Of a DNA stretch of 64,000 nucleotides, positions 8,155 through 17,635 are shown one piece after another. This stretch comes from Flavobacterium channae (lineage in GTDB: Bacteria > Bacteroidota > Bacteroidia > Flavobacteriales > Flavobacteriaceae): positions 1,364,001 through 1,428,000 of the forward strand of contig NZ_CP089096.1 of NCBI RefSeq assembly GCF_021172165.1, read 5' to 3'. The notes beneath the pieces were generated by a model that worked only from the letters and a program-made list of their open reading frames with translations, searched no databases and was not told the origin of the DNA. Position 1 is the stretch's first letter. Each line of letters begins with the position of its first letter. Position numbers and translations under genes: made by a program.

Positions 8155-10062
8155 ATGAGTTACTATAAAATTAAAGACTTAGAGAATTATTTTAAAATGT
8201 ATAAAAAGTCGGTACGAGAACCTAGAAAATTCTGGGATCGTATTGCCGATGAAAACTTTACTTGGTATCAAAAATGGGATAAAGTTTTTGATTTTGACAT
8301 GCAAGAAGCTGAATTCAAATGGTTTTTGAATGCGAAAGTAAATATTACTAAAAACTGTATCGACAGACATTTGGCAAAAAGAGGCGATAAAACTGCTATT
8401 ATTTTTGAACCAAATGACCCTAGCGAAGCTGCTCAACATATTTCATATAACGAATTATATGCTAGAGTTTCAAAATTAGCCAATGTATTGCGCGATCAAG
8501 GAGTTAAAAAAGGTGATAGAGTTTGTATTTATTTACCTATGATTCCTGAATTAGCAGTTGCAGTATTGGCTTGTGCTCGTATTGGAGCTATTCACTCGGT
8601 TGTATTTGCAGGATTTTCTTCTTCTGCAGTTGCTGCTCGTATTAATGATAGTGAATGTAAAATGGTAATTACTTCAGATGGAAGTTACCGTGGAAATAAA
8701 GCTATTGATTTAAAAGGTATTGTTGACGAAGCTTTAGAAAAATGCCCATCTGTTGAAAAAGTATTAGTAGTTAAAAGAACCAATACTGAAGTAAACATGC
8801 AAGAAGGAAGAGATTTATGGTTACAACCCTTAATGGATGCTGCTCTTGGTAACAATGTGGCTGAAATTATGGATGCTGAAGATCCTTTATTCATTCTTTA
8901 CACTTCTGGTTCAACCGGAAAACCAAAAGGAATGGTGCATTCTACTGCTGGTTACATGGTTTACACCGCTTATACATTCAAAAATGTATTCAATTACGAA
9001 GAAAACGATATTTACTGGTGTACAGCTGATATTGGTTGGATTACTGGACATTCATACATCTTATACGGACCACTTTTAAATGGTGCAACAACCGTAATCT
9101 TCGAAGGAGTTCCTTCTTATCCAGATTTTAGTCGTTTTTGGGAAGTAATTGAAAAACATAATGTTACACAATTCTACACTGCACCAACAGCAATCCGTGC
9201 GTTAGCAAAAGAAAGTTTAGATTATGTACAACGTTTCCCTTTAAGTTCATTAAAAGTTATTGGTTCGGTAGGTGAGCCAATTAACGAGGAAGCTTGGCAC
9301 TGGTACAACGACCATGTTGGTGGAAAACGTTGTCCATTAGTAGATACTTGGTGGCAAACTGAAACTGGAGGTATTATGATTTCTCCAATTCCATTTGTAA
9401 CACCAACAAAACCAACATACGCTTCATTACCATTACCAGGAATTCAACCTGTTTTAATGGACGAATTGCGTAATGAAATTGAAGGAAATCAAGTTACAGG
9501 AAGTTTGTGTATTAAATTCCCTTGGCCATCTATGGCAAGAACAATTTGGGGTGATCACCAACGTTATAAAGAAACGTATTTTACTGCTTTCCCAGGCAAA
9601 TATTTCACTGGTGATGGTGCTTTACGCGATGAAGTAGGATATTACAGAATTACTGGTAGAGTAGATGATGTAATTATTGTTTCTGGACACAATTTAGGAA
9701 CGGCTCCAATTGAAGATGCAATTAACGAACATCCAGCAGTTGCAGAAAGTGCAATTGTAGGTTTCCCTCATGATATTAAAGGAAATGCATTATATGGATA
9801 TGTAATTCTAAAAGAAACAGGAGAATCTCGTAATCAAGACAATTTAAGAAAAGAAATTAATCAGTTGATTTCTGATCAAATTGGTCCTATTGCGAAGTTA
9901 GATAAAATTCAATTTGTAAATGGTTTACCAAAAACACGTTCTGGTAAAATCATGAGAAGAATATTAAGAAAGATTGCTGAAGGAGATTTCTCAAACTTTG
10001 GAGATATTTCAACTTTATTAAATCCTGAAATAGTGGACGAAATTAAAGAAGGCAAACTCTAG
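8155..10062 (+). CDS. acs: Acetate--CoA ligase
   Basis: A 635-residue AMP-forming acetyl-CoA synthetase. It has the N-terminal ACAS region (KFWDRIADENFTWYQKWDKV), the ATP-binding YTSGSTGKPKG, the DTWWQTETGG adenylate motif and the acetylatable Lys in PKTRSGKIMRR. I place the start at the ATG at 8155 (MSYYKIKDLE). A TTG at 8113 in the same frame would overlap the promoter-like region and adds residues not typical of the family. It converts acetate, ATP and CoA to acetyl-CoA, and sits with the acetate-type symporter and kinase. Confidence 0.95.
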   Translation: MSYYKIKDLENYFKMYKKSVREPRKFWDRIADENFTWYQKWDKVFDFDMQEAEFKWFLNAKVNITKNCIDRHLAKRGDKTAIIFEPNDPSEAAQHISYNELYARVSKLANVLRDQGVKKGDRVCIYLPMIPELAVAVLACARIGAIHSVVFAGFSSSAVAARINDSECKMVITSDGSYRGNKAIDLKGIVDEALEKCPSVEKVLVVKRTNTEVNMQEGRDLWLQPLMDAALGNNVAEIMDAEDPLFILYTSGSTGKPKGMVHSTAGYMVYTAYTFKNVFNYEENDIYWCTADIGWITGHSYILYGPLLNGATTVIFEGVPSYPDFSRFWEVIEKHNVTQFYTAPTAIRALAKESLDYVQRFPLSSLKVIGSVGEPINEEAWHWYNDHVGGKRCPLVDTWWQTETGGIMISPIPFVTPTKPTYASLPLPGIQPVLMDELRNEIEGNQVTGSLCIKFPWPSMARTIWGDHQRYKETYFTAFPGKYFTGDGALRDEVGYYRITGRVDDVIIVSGHNLGTAPIEDAINEHPAVAESAIVGFPHDIKGNALYGYVILKETGESRNQDNLRKEINQLISDQIGPIAKLDKIQFVNGLPKTRSGKIMRRILRKIAEGDFSNFGDISTLLNPEIVDEIKEGKL

Positions 10063-10083
10063 TTTTTTAGTTTTATTGGTTAG

Positions 10084-10112
10084 AACTGCTTCAGAAATGG
10101 AGCAGTTTTTTT
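10084..10112 (+). terminator. Terminator between acs and the convergent gene
   Basis: AACTGCTTC (10084-10092) pairs with GGAGCAGTT (10099-10107, one G-U) around a 6-nt loop and is followed by a T run. It lies 22 bp after acs and touches the end of the convergent minus-strand gene. Confidence 0.8.
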
Positions 10113-10485
10113 ATTGATTTAAACTCTTTATTTTTGCTTTAAAAAACAAATAACAAAAAATAAGATACGGAACTGTCGAAATAATGATGTCTTCATTTAA
10201 AGTTAATAAGCCAACCAATACAAAAACTAGCACAATAGGAGATAAAGCTATAACTCCTAAAAGATTCCATTTTGGAGAAAAATCATTATAAATAATCGAA
10301 ATAAGAATAAGAATTTGTGATAGCAAACCCACTAAAATAATGGGATGCGTAAAATTTTGTAGCCAATGTTCTTTACTTCTAAAAATTTCATATTCAGCCT
10401 GAAAAATAAAAGAAGTATTATTTGGCCATTCTAAATAACAGAATTGAAAAGACAATAGTAAACCTAAATTAATTAATCTTTTCAT
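10111..10485 (-). CDS. Uncharacterised membrane protein
   Basis: A 124-residue protein with an N-terminal hydrophobic segment and three further membrane segments (about 48-65, 75-95 and 100-117). It begins 10 bp after the stop of the exonuclease gene, so it is probably the last gene of that minus-strand operon. The pattern of an initial aromatic-rich loop (FCYLEWPNNTSFIFQ) is seen in small Bacteroidota membrane proteins of unknown function. No function is assigned. Confidence 0.7.
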   Translation of the reverse strand: MKRLINLGLLLSFQFCYLEWPNNTSFIFQAEYEIFRSKEHWLQNFTHPIILVGLLSQILILISIIYNDFSPKWNLLGVIALSPIVLVFVLVGLLTLNEDIIISTVPYLIFCYLFFKAKIKSLNQ

Positions 10486-10495
10486 GGATAAAGAA

Positions 10496-11104
10496 TTAAA
10501 TTTCGAGTTTCTTTTTAAGTTTTAAAAACAATAAAGCTGTTATAAAAGCATCACCACTTGCGGTGTGTCGGTCCGATTTTTTTATTTTATAAATATCACA
10601 CAACTCATCGAGCGAACTGTGTTGTTCTTGTGGTAAATATTTCAATTTTTGATACATAACATCAGTATCCATAGCCTGATTTTCAAGTTTACCAACATCC
10701 AAACGATTTAAGGCTTGATTAATCATTTCAATATCAAAATCAACATGATGACCAACAAGCGTAGCATCTTTTATGAAATCTAAAAAACGAATAACGGCTT
10801 CTGCTTCAACAATCTTTTCTTCTTTTCCTTCTCTTAAAATCCCATGGATAGGCACAGATTCTGCTTTAAAAACGTCTTGTTGTAAAAAAACTTCCATAAA
10901 ATCACCTACAATAATTTGGTTATTTTGAATGGCAACTGCACCAATAGATAAAATTCGGTCCGATTTATAATCCAAACCAGTAGTTTCGCAATCAAAAACT
11001 ACATATCTATTTGGTTTACTCTGATTTCCATCAAAATAACTCAAATACGTTTCCCAAAATTTAGGATAATCTTTTACTATTTTTTTGAACCAATTGAACT
11101 TCAT
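10496..11104 (-). CDS. 3'-5' exonuclease, DnaQ-like (DEDDh)
   Basis: A 202-residue protein with the Exo I motif VVFDCETTGLD (Asp38, Glu40), Exo II region VGHHVDFDIEMI and Exo III HTASGDA near residue 181, that is, the full DEDDh set of the proofreading exonuclease family. An N-terminal ~33-residue extension precedes the fold. It starts 1 bp from the DUF294 gene stop. This exonuclease/DUF294 pair is a known neighbour of VC_2705-type acetate permeases in Proteobacteria, and the same association is present here. Confidence 0.88.
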   Translation of the reverse strand: MKFNWFKKIVKDYPKFWETYLSYFDGNQSKPNRYVVFDCETTGLDYKSDRILSIGAVAIQNNQIIVGDFMEVFLQQDVFKAESVPIHGILREGKEEKIVEAEAVIRFLDFIKDATLVGHHVDFDIEMINQALNRLDVGKLENQAMDTDVMYQKLKYLPQEQHSSLDELCDIYKIKKSDRHTASGDAFITALLFLKLKKKLEI

Positions 11105-11105
11105 A

Positions 11106-13025
11106 TTACGTAAAATAAGTTAATTGGAATCGGTTCTTAATTACTTCTTGAATATCGTTAATCGGCTGAAAATCGTTTTTAAGTTTTACTTTATCTAACT
11201 TCGATAACTCACTTAAATTCAAATATCTACCATCCGATTCGTTTTTTAAACCTTCTTCTGTTCTAAACTTTAATAATTCTGCAAAAGCATCTGCACAAGC
11301 TTCATAAACAGGAGCGTTTTGTGGCTCTAATTCGGCTAATTTTGCATATCTAGAAATGGTATTAGAAGTATTTTTAATTCCTTTGCTTAATGATATAATT
11401 CGAGCAGCATCTATTAAAGGCATTAAAGCTCTTCCTTTTAAATCAAAAGTATCTTTGTGTTCACCATCGCTTTCAACTAAAAATTGACGGAAAAAGCCTA
11501 GTGGTGGTGGATTCTTTAATGCATCAGCACCTAAATAAGCATAAAATAATTGATTATCATGAGTTTCCTCGTATACAGTTTTCGTAATCGCATCTACTAA
11601 AGATTCATTTCCATAAACAAAATCGTAATCAAAGAAAATAGTACACATTAAAATTCCTTTTTCACCAGGAGCAGTAATCCATCCTTTAAATTGATTTTGC
11701 CAATCTGTTAATGATTTACACCATAACGGATTACTTGCCATCATTTCAGCCGGACAATATTCATAACCAACTTTATTCAACGTTTTGGTTACTTTTTCAG
11801 CAAGTGTAAGAAAATATTGTTTTACAGCATCGTATTTATCTTCTGGAACGTCTTCAAAAACGATAGCATTGTCTTGATCGGTTAATAAAAGTTGTTCTTT
11901 TCTTCCTTGGCTACCAATGTTCATCCAGGCAAATTGGGCTGGAGGAGGAGTTCCTATTTTTTCAATTGCCAATTCAATTGCTCTTTTGGTGATAGCTAAA
12001 TTTATTTCGCCTACAATCGAACCTATATGATTGATTGGTACATTTTTATCTAACGAATGTTGAATTAAATCAGTTAATTTATCTCTAACTTCTTTTAAAT
12101 CAGATGATTTTTGCGCTCTTTTGGATTGTTTTAAAAGAACTCCAGGATTGTTTGCTTGGGCAACAACAATATCATGTTCGGTTATAATTCCAGTAATTTC
12201 AGAATCCGTAGAACCATCTTTTGTAACACATAAATGCGAAACATTATTTTTAAGCATTATAATTTGAGCTTCAGCAATTGATAAATTGTCGGCAACCGTA
12301 ATTACAGGCGATGTCATAATTTTATCAATAGTAACATCAATAGAATATAAGCCTGTTGCAATTTTAGAACGCAAGTCTTTATCTGTTACAATTCCGATTG
12401 GTTTTCTGTTTTCATGAATAATCATGCTACCAATTTTACTGCTCGACATAGTTTGTGCTACAAATTTCACAATATCTGTAGGTGTTGCAGTAATTGGATT
12501 TGCAGTATATTTTATAGGTTGGTAATATTGAATTTCAGCACTTTGATCGTTATAAATAACATTTTCAGAAATTAATTTTCCTTTATGATTTTTATCGTAG
12601 GGATTCCTTGTATTAGAAGCAAAACTTTCTAATAAAAAGCTTAAAACTTCCGAATTTGCTGCTACAAATGGCTTAAAAGTTTCAATAGGAATTGCATAAA
12701 CAATACTTTCTTCACGAGCTTTTGCTGTCATTAAATAATTATTTTTTGCAAAAAACGGACGCAATCCCAAAATATCGCCTTCGTCACATTTATCAATTAA
12801 AACATCATCAGCATCAGAAGTTACAGATAAACCAACAGCACCAGAAGCAACTACGTAGAAAAAATCATGCGTAGCATCGTTTATTTTGAATAAAGTTTGA
12901 TTTTTTTCTAAATAAATAACGTGACACGATTTTGCAATATCCAATAAACTTTGATACGTTAAACTTGAAAAAGGAGGATAATGCTTTAAAAAATCGGTGA
13001 TACGTTCTGCGATAGGGTTTTTCAT
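11106..13025 (-). CDS. cNMP-binding/CBS/DUF294 nucleotidyltransferase-like regulator
   Basis: A 639-residue soluble protein. Domains in order: cyclic-nucleotide-binding fold (about 15-130), paired CBS domains (about 180-295), a GlnD-like nucleotidyltransferase domain with GSQGRKEQ at 371-378 and DQD at 383-385, and a DUF294 C-terminal domain. The GS...DxD residues needed for nucleotidyl transfer are intact. Such proteins occur beside acetate symporters and are presumed to sense adenine nucleotides and modify or regulate a partner. The target is unknown. It is transcribed with the exonuclease gene. Confidence 0.9.
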   Translation of the reverse strand: MKNPIAERITDFLKHYPPFSSLTYQSLLDIAKSCHVIYLEKNQTLFKINDATHDFFYVVASGAVGLSVTSDADDVLIDKCDEGDILGLRPFFAKNNYLMTAKAREESIVYAIPIETFKPFVAANSEVLSFLLESFASNTRNPYDKNHKGKLISENVIYNDQSAEIQYYQPIKYTANPITATPTDIVKFVAQTMSSSKIGSMIIHENRKPIGIVTDKDLRSKIATGLYSIDVTIDKIMTSPVITVADNLSIAEAQIIMLKNNVSHLCVTKDGSTDSEITGIITEHDIVVAQANNPGVLLKQSKRAQKSSDLKEVRDKLTDLIQHSLDKNVPINHIGSIVGEINLAITKRAIELAIEKIGTPPPAQFAWMNIGSQGRKEQLLLTDQDNAIVFEDVPEDKYDAVKQYFLTLAEKVTKTLNKVGYEYCPAEMMASNPLWCKSLTDWQNQFKGWITAPGEKGILMCTIFFDYDFVYGNESLVDAITKTVYEETHDNQLFYAYLGADALKNPPPLGFFRQFLVESDGEHKDTFDLKGRALMPLIDAARIISLSKGIKNTSNTISRYAKLAELEPQNAPVYEACADAFAELLKFRTEEGLKNESDGRYLNLSELSKLDKVKLKNDFQPINDIQEVIKNRFQLTYFT

Positions 13026-13162
13026 AAACTCATTATTATAAAACGAAGATACGAAGTTTGGCTGTGTTATTAAAGTAAATGCTTAAATTTTCTATTTTAC
13101 ATAATGTATATTATAATTCAAAATAATATGATTTAAAAATAGTTAAAATACTGAGCAAAACG

Positions 13163-13194
13163 TTTGTGTAAAATTATCAGAAAGTTTAGTTTTG
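13163..13194 (+). promoter_or_regulatory. Bacteroidetes-type promoter
   Basis: TTTG (13163-13166) and TAGTTTTG (13187-13194) are spaced by 20 bp, which matches the -33/-7 consensus. The start site would be close to 13201, just before the ATG at 13215, so this promoter fixes the start of the following gene. Confidence 0.65.
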
Positions 13195-13214
13195 CAATCT
13201 ATATTTTACATATC

Positions 13215-13583
13215 ATGGAAAACAGACAAGCCCTTAAATTGATCGAGAAAATTCAGAAAGAATTATTTAAAGATAATTTTAAAGTTTCTGAAATTGTTAC
13301 CGATTTAAAAAAACTTAGAGAAATTACATTAGAATTAAATAATCCGGTTGTAACGAAAGCTTTACGTTTGGCCTACGAACATTTAGAAAACAATAATGGA
13401 TTTTTTATTGGAATTCCTGATGATGAACCAATTGATAGCAAAGACGCAGAATTAGAAGCAAATATTTCTGAAGACAACAATGTTGAAAGTTTTAATTACT
13501 TCTTGTCTTTACTTACTGATTTAGAAAAGAAAAACAACGTTTTAGATTTAAGAGAATACAATAAAGCATTTTTAGCGTACTAA
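13215..13583 (+). CDS. Conserved hypothetical protein, small acidic
   Basis: From the ATG at 13215 the protein is 122 residues (MENRQALKLIEKIQKE), soluble, helical and acidic, without membrane segments or Cys pairs. An in-frame upstream start at 13164 is rejected because the -7 promoter box lies inside it. It stands alone between a promoter and a terminator. I do not recognise a characterised family. Confidence 0.75.
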   Translation: MENRQALKLIEKIQKELFKDNFKVSEIVTDLKKLREITLELNNPVVTKALRLAYEHLENNNGFFIGIPDDEPIDSKDAELEANISEDNNVESFNYFLSLLTDLEKKNNVLDLREYNKAFLAY

Positions 13584-13609
13584 TTTTAAATTCTATTTTA
13601 CATAATATA

Positions 13610-13637
13610 AATCGGTAAGTTTTTACCGATTTTTTTT
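13610..13637 (+). terminator. Intrinsic terminator
   Basis: AATCGGTAA (13610-13618) and TTACCGATT (13623-13631) form a perfect 9-bp stem with a 4-nt loop, followed by TTTTTT. It is 26 bp after the stop of the preceding small gene. Confidence 0.85.
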
Positions 13638-13697
13638 ATTTTTCTTAACGTATTACCGTTGTTTTATTATTTAATTTTGTTTCAAATCTAACATCTA

Positions 13698-14306
13698 ATG
13701 TCTAAAGTTAAAAAATCGAGAGTAAAATTACTTCATCAATACTATAAATATACTGGTTTTTATTCCTTCATTTGGCAAGGAGTTAAAGGTGCTATTTTGC
13801 CAACAGCAATTATAGTTGCCATTCTTTTTTATGTAAATTATAAGGTAATCAATTTAAATGAAGCTTTACTTTATGTAACGCAAAACTTCAGCGATTTCTT
13901 TATTTTCTCTATATTTTTAGCTTCTGAAAGTATTTTAGGATTAATTCCACCAGATATTTTTATTGCTTGGACAAAAAATACCGAAAGCCCACTACTCTAT
14001 CTTTCTTTGTTGGCTTTTTTATCGTATTTAGGTGGTGTTATTGCTTATTTTATGGGAATGGCTATTGCTGCAATTCCTTCTATTAATAAGTATTTATACG
14101 GAAAAATGTCGAAACATATTATTAATATGCAAAAATGGGGCGGTTTCTTAATTGCTGTTGGAGCTTTATTACCTTTGCCTTTTGCTATTGCTTGTTTGGC
14201 AGCTGGAATGATTAATTATTCTAGAAAACATTTCTTTATGTTTGCCTTACTACGTTTCTTCCGTTTTATAATTTATGGATTTGTAATATACTCTGCTTTA
14301 TCATGA
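13698..14306 (+). CDS. VTT (DedA/SNARE-associated) domain membrane protein
   Basis: A 202-residue protein with about five membrane segments. The region from residue 60 to 180, including the ESILGLIPPDIFIAW entry, GGVIAYFMGM and WGGFLIAVGALLPLPFA, resembles the VTT/YqaA branch of the DedA superfamily, whose members move or scramble lipids or ions across the inner membrane. Its stop overlaps the next start by 4 bp (ATGA), so it heads a three-gene operon with DUF3817 and MscS-like genes. Confidence 0.8.
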   Translation: MSKVKKSRVKLLHQYYKYTGFYSFIWQGVKGAILPTAIIVAILFYVNYKVINLNEALLYVTQNFSDFFIFSIFLASESILGLIPPDIFIAWTKNTESPLLYLSLLAFLSYLGGVIAYFMGMAIAAIPSINKYLYGKMSKHIINMQKWGGFLIAVGALLPLPFAIACLAAGMINYSRKHFFMFALLRFFRFIIYGFVIYSALS

Positions 14307-14581
14307 TAAAATCATTTCGATCAATAGCTTTATTAGAAGGACTTTCTTTATTAGCTTTATTATTTTTTGCAATGCCAATGAAATATATGGCTGATAATCC
14401 TATTTATGTAAAAAACATAGGAATGGCTCATGGAATTTTATTTATTCTATACATTGCCTTTGCTATTTTAATAAAAAACGAACAAAAATGGAATCTTAAA
14501 ACGTTTATGATTGTTTGTTTGGCTTCTATTGTTCCATTTGGAACTTTTTATATTGAGAAAAAATATTTGCAGAAAGCTTAA
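14303..14581 (+). CDS. DUF3817 domain membrane protein
   Basis: A 92-residue protein with three membrane segments. The pattern LLEGLSLLALLFFAMPMKY, then VKNIGMAHGILFILY and PFGTFYIEKKY is typical of DUF3817. No biochemical role is known for the family. It overlaps the VTT gene by 4 bp and the MscS-like gene by 1 bp, so translation of the three is probably coupled. Confidence 0.85.
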   Translation: MIKSFRSIALLEGLSLLALLFFAMPMKYMADNPIYVKNIGMAHGILFILYIAFAILIKNEQKWNLKTFMIVCLASIVPFGTFYIEKKYLQKA

Positions 14582-15822
14582 TGAAAATGTTCAATTGGGC
14601 ATATGATGTTTTTAAAAGTCTCGACTTTAGTGATGTAGTATCTTCTTATCTGAATTTAGCTATCAATGTTGTCGTACTTATTGTTGTAGCCTATATATTA
14701 GATTATCTTTTTAAAAAGATATTCATTATTTTCTTAGCAATTGTTGCTGCTCGAACAAAATCGTCTTTTGATGATTTTTTAGTAGCTAATAAAACGGCAA
14801 AATATTTAGCACATTTAGTTCCTTTATTATTCATTTATAAAACGGTTCCAGTAATATTAAAGAATTTTACTTATTGGGAATACCTTTTTGAAAAAGGAAT
14901 TAAAATCTACATTATAATATTATCACTTTGGATTACCCGAAGTATTTTCAATTCGTTAAGAGATTATTTAAAACAAAAACCTCGTTTTAGCGATAAGCCA
15001 ATCGACAGTTACATTCAGGTAATTATGTTGTTTTTATGGCTTTTCGGAATAGTTTCTTTCGTTTTAATTCTATTTGATGTTAGTAAAACTACTTTATTAA
15101 CAACTTTCGGATCTATTTCGGCTGTTATCATCTTAATTTTTAGAGATACCATTTTAGGTTTTGTTGCTAGTATTTCTGTTTCGGTAAACGATATGGTTCG
15201 TATCGGCGATTGGATTACTATGGAGAAATTTGGTGCCGATGGTGATGTTATAGAAATTAACCTCGCTACAGTAAAAGTTAGAAACTTTGATAATACAACC
15301 ACTACAATTCCGACTTATAGTTTAATTTCGGATAGTTTTAAAAACTGGCGAGGAATGTTAGATTCTGATGGAAGAAGAATCAAACGTTACATTTTAATCA
15401 AAGCAAGTTCTGTACGTTTTATAAATGATGATGAATTGAATACTTTCAGAAAAATTCAACATTTATCGTCTTATATCGATCATCGTCAGGCTGATATCAA
15501 CAAATACAATATAAGTAATAATGTAGATAAATCAGTCATTATAAATGGTAGAAATTTAACCAATTTGGGATTGTTTAGAAAATACATCAATCAATATATT
15601 TTATCTCATCCTGGAATCAATAAAGACATGCATTTGATGATTAGACATTTGCAACCTACTGAAAATGGGATTCCTTTAGAAATTTATTGTTTTTCAAAAG
15701 ATAAAACTTGGGTAAACTACGAACATATTATGGCGGATATTTTTGATCATATTATGGCTTCTGTTTCTCATTTTGATTTAGAAATTTTTGAAACGATTTC
15801 TTCTTCTAAAGACTTAAAATAA
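14581..15822 (+). CDS. MscS-family mechanosensitive ion channel (YbdG-like)
   Basis: A 413-residue protein with about five N-terminal membrane segments and the conserved MscS pore and beta region from about residue 165 to 260 (FGSISAVIILIFRDTILGFVASI, then VRIGDWI and TVKVRNFDNTTTTIPTYSLISDSFKNW). The long membrane part and cytoplasmic C-terminus resemble YbdG-type channels. It should release solutes during hypo-osmotic shock at the inner membrane. The start at 14581 shares a base with the DUF3817 stop; the ATG at 14587 is an alternative. Confidence 0.9.
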   Translation: MKMFNWAYDVFKSLDFSDVVSSYLNLAINVVVLIVVAYILDYLFKKIFIIFLAIVAARTKSSFDDFLVANKTAKYLAHLVPLLFIYKTVPVILKNFTYWEYLFEKGIKIYIIILSLWITRSIFNSLRDYLKQKPRFSDKPIDSYIQVIMLFLWLFGIVSFVLILFDVSKTTLLTTFGSISAVIILIFRDTILGFVASISVSVNDMVRIGDWITMEKFGADGDVIEINLATVKVRNFDNTTTTIPTYSLISDSFKNWRGMLDSDGRRIKRYILIKASSVRFINDDELNTFRKIQHLSSYIDHRQADINKYNISNNVDKSVIINGRNLTNLGLFRKYINQYILSHPGINKDMHLMIRHLQPTENGIPLEIYCFSKDKTWVNYEHIMADIFDHIMASVSHFDLEIFETISSSKDLK

Positions 15823-15852
15823 AATACTTTATACAAACTTATCTTACATAAA

Positions 15853-15883
15853 TTGGGAAATAATTTATAAAAGACTATTTTTG
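15853..15883 (+). promoter_or_regulatory. Promoter of the OmpA-family gene
   Basis: TTG (15853-15855) and TATTTTTG (15876-15883) are spaced by 20 bp, a near-perfect Bacteroidetes housekeeping promoter. It lies 19 bp before the start codon, as expected for a strongly expressed outer-membrane protein. Confidence 0.75.
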
Positions 15884-15902
15884 CCCAAAATCTATTTAAA
15901 AA

Positions 15903-17153
15903 ATGAAGAAAATTATTTTATTATCTGCTTTACTATTAACATTTAGTGAAATTAACGCTCAAGACGAAAAAATTCAAAAAGAAACTTTATCTGAAGGATT
16001 TAATAAATGGTCGGTTGATGTAAATGCAGGATTAAGCAAACCTACTGCTCCTTTTTCAACAAATTATTATTCAAGTAATACTAACTTCATCCATGGAGAT
16101 TTAGGAGTTCGTTACATGTTTAATAATAAATTTGGTTTAAAATTAGATTTCGGATTAGATTCTTTCAAAAATAAATCAGAAAGTTTTGCATTCGAAGGAA
16201 AATATTATAGAACTAGTTTACAAGGTGTTGTAAATTTAGGTAGAATCTTAAGTTTTGAAGATTGGACGCAAAGAATCAATTTACAAGCGCATTCAGGTGT
16301 TGGTTTCTCATTTATGACAAATGATAAATTCGATGGAAATGATGATATGACTAACTTTATCTTAGGATTAACGGCACAATTCAAATTATGTAATAGAGTT
16401 GCTTTGAATGCTGATTTTTCTATGATTAATAACATAAATCAACAATATACTTTTGATGGTATTGAAGACCCAGCAGTTAAAGAAGACAGAGGTTTCAACA
16501 GTACTATTTATAATGCATCTATTGGTTTATCTATTTATTTAGGAAAACATGCTAAACATGCTGACTGGGATACTTCAAACCCAAGATTAGATGAATTAGA
16601 AAGAAGAGTTGCTGAATTAGAAACTAAATTAATTGATACAGACAAAGACGGTGTTGCTGATTATTTAGATGAAGAGAAAAGCTCTGCTCCAAATGCTATA
16701 GTAGACACTAAAGGAAGAACTGTTGATGCTAACAAAAATGGTGTTGATGATAAAGTGGAAGCTTATGTAGACAGCAAAACTAAATCTTCAGGTTCTGAAG
16801 GACATTCAATTGAAGATATGATTAACGGTGGTTATATAACTGTTTTCTTCGATTTCAATTCAACTAAACCAACTGCAGATTCATATAGTGCAATTAACTT
16901 TGTAACTCAGTATTTAAAATCAAATCCAAATTCAAGTGTTGAGATTTTAGGATTTGCTGATGAAATTGGAAATTCAGAATACAACAATACACTTTCTGCT
17001 ACAAGAGCAAACTTTGTAAAAGATGTCATTACAAAAGCAGGAATCAATGCTTCAAGATTATCAGTTAAAGGTCAAGGTGAAGATACATCAGTAGATGCAT
17101 CATCAGCAGACGCAAGAAGACTTGTTAGAAAAGTAATTTTCAAATTAAAGTAA
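15903..17153 (+). CDS. OmpA-family outer-membrane protein
   Basis: A 416-residue protein with a signal peptide ending near residue 19 (SEINAQ), an N-terminal beta-barrel (about 30-220), a short coiled segment (LDELERRVAELETK), two thrombospondin type-3-like calcium repeats (DTDKDGVADYLDEE and DANKNGVDDKVEAY, about 244-290), and a peptidoglycan-binding OmpA C-domain (about 305-416, with NNTLSATRANFVKDV). This matches the major OmpA-like porins of flavobacteria that tie the outer membrane to peptidoglycan. It is monocistronic, with its own promoter and terminator. Confidence 0.93.
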   Translation: MKKIILLSALLLTFSEINAQDEKIQKETLSEGFNKWSVDVNAGLSKPTAPFSTNYYSSNTNFIHGDLGVRYMFNNKFGLKLDFGLDSFKNKSESFAFEGKYYRTSLQGVVNLGRILSFEDWTQRINLQAHSGVGFSFMTNDKFDGNDDMTNFILGLTAQFKLCNRVALNADFSMINNINQQYTFDGIEDPAVKEDRGFNSTIYNASIGLSIYLGKHAKHADWDTSNPRLDELERRVAELETKLIDTDKDGVADYLDEEKSSAPNAIVDTKGRTVDANKNGVDDKVEAYVDSKTKSSGSEGHSIEDMINGGYITVFFDFNSTKPTADSYSAINFVTQYLKSNPNSSVEILGFADEIGNSEYNNTLSATRANFVKDVITKAGINASRLSVKGQGEDTSVDASSADARRLVRKVIFKLK

Positions 17154-17180
17154 TTAACAACTGATTCTTAATAACTTATA

Positions 17181-17214
17181 AATAACCTCCTAATTTTAGG
17201 GGGTTATTTTTTTT
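17181..17214 (+). terminator. Intrinsic terminator of the OmpA-family gene
   Basis: AATAACCTCC (17181-17190) pairs with GGGGGTTATT (17199-17208, one G-U) around an 8-nt loop, followed by eight Ts. Confidence 0.85.
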
Positions 17215-17242
17215 AACTTTAATACAACTAATTCACGCAACT

Positions 17243-17629
17243 ATGAAAACGAAAGACGAATCTCTGTTAGAAATTAGAGGTGCAAGTATTGGAGTTATTA
17301 CAGAACAATCGAGTATTGAAGAAAAATTCCAAAACCAAACCTTACGTCCTATTCTAAAATTTCAAAATGAATTATTTATTGAAGTATTTAGAAATTATGC
17401 GGTAAAACAAAAAGGCGTTTTCTTTACACTTTCTCCAGAAAAGAAAATGAATTACATTGAAAATGCTATCCAGCGTGATATCAAATTCAGAAATTCATTA
17501 AAAGGAATCGTAATAGGAATGTTTACTGTTACTGAATACAAAGAGTACATTCTAAATTCATCTAACTTAAACAAACGCATGATGAATTTATTGATTGAAC
17601 GTTTAAAAAACCAAATTCAGATAATTTAA
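17243..17629 (+). CDS. Conserved hypothetical protein
   Basis: A 128-residue soluble protein (MKTKDESLLEIRGASIG) with a conserved-looking middle region rich in Asn, Lys and aromatic residues (VKQKGVFFTLSPEKKMNYIENAIQ, shown here only as its character; residues about 56-78). I see no catalytic motif, signal peptide or membrane segment. Similar short proteins in flavobacteria are sometimes labelled glyoxalase, but none of the vicinal-oxygen-chelate metal ligands is evident, so I leave function open. Confidence 0.7.
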   Translation: MKTKDESLLEIRGASIGVITEQSSIEEKFQNQTLRPILKFQNELFIEVFRNYAVKQKGVFFTLSPEKKMNYIENAIQRDIKFRNSLKGIVIGMFTVTEYKEYILNSSNLNKRMMNLLIERLKNQIQII

Positions 17630-17635
17630 TGTGAC

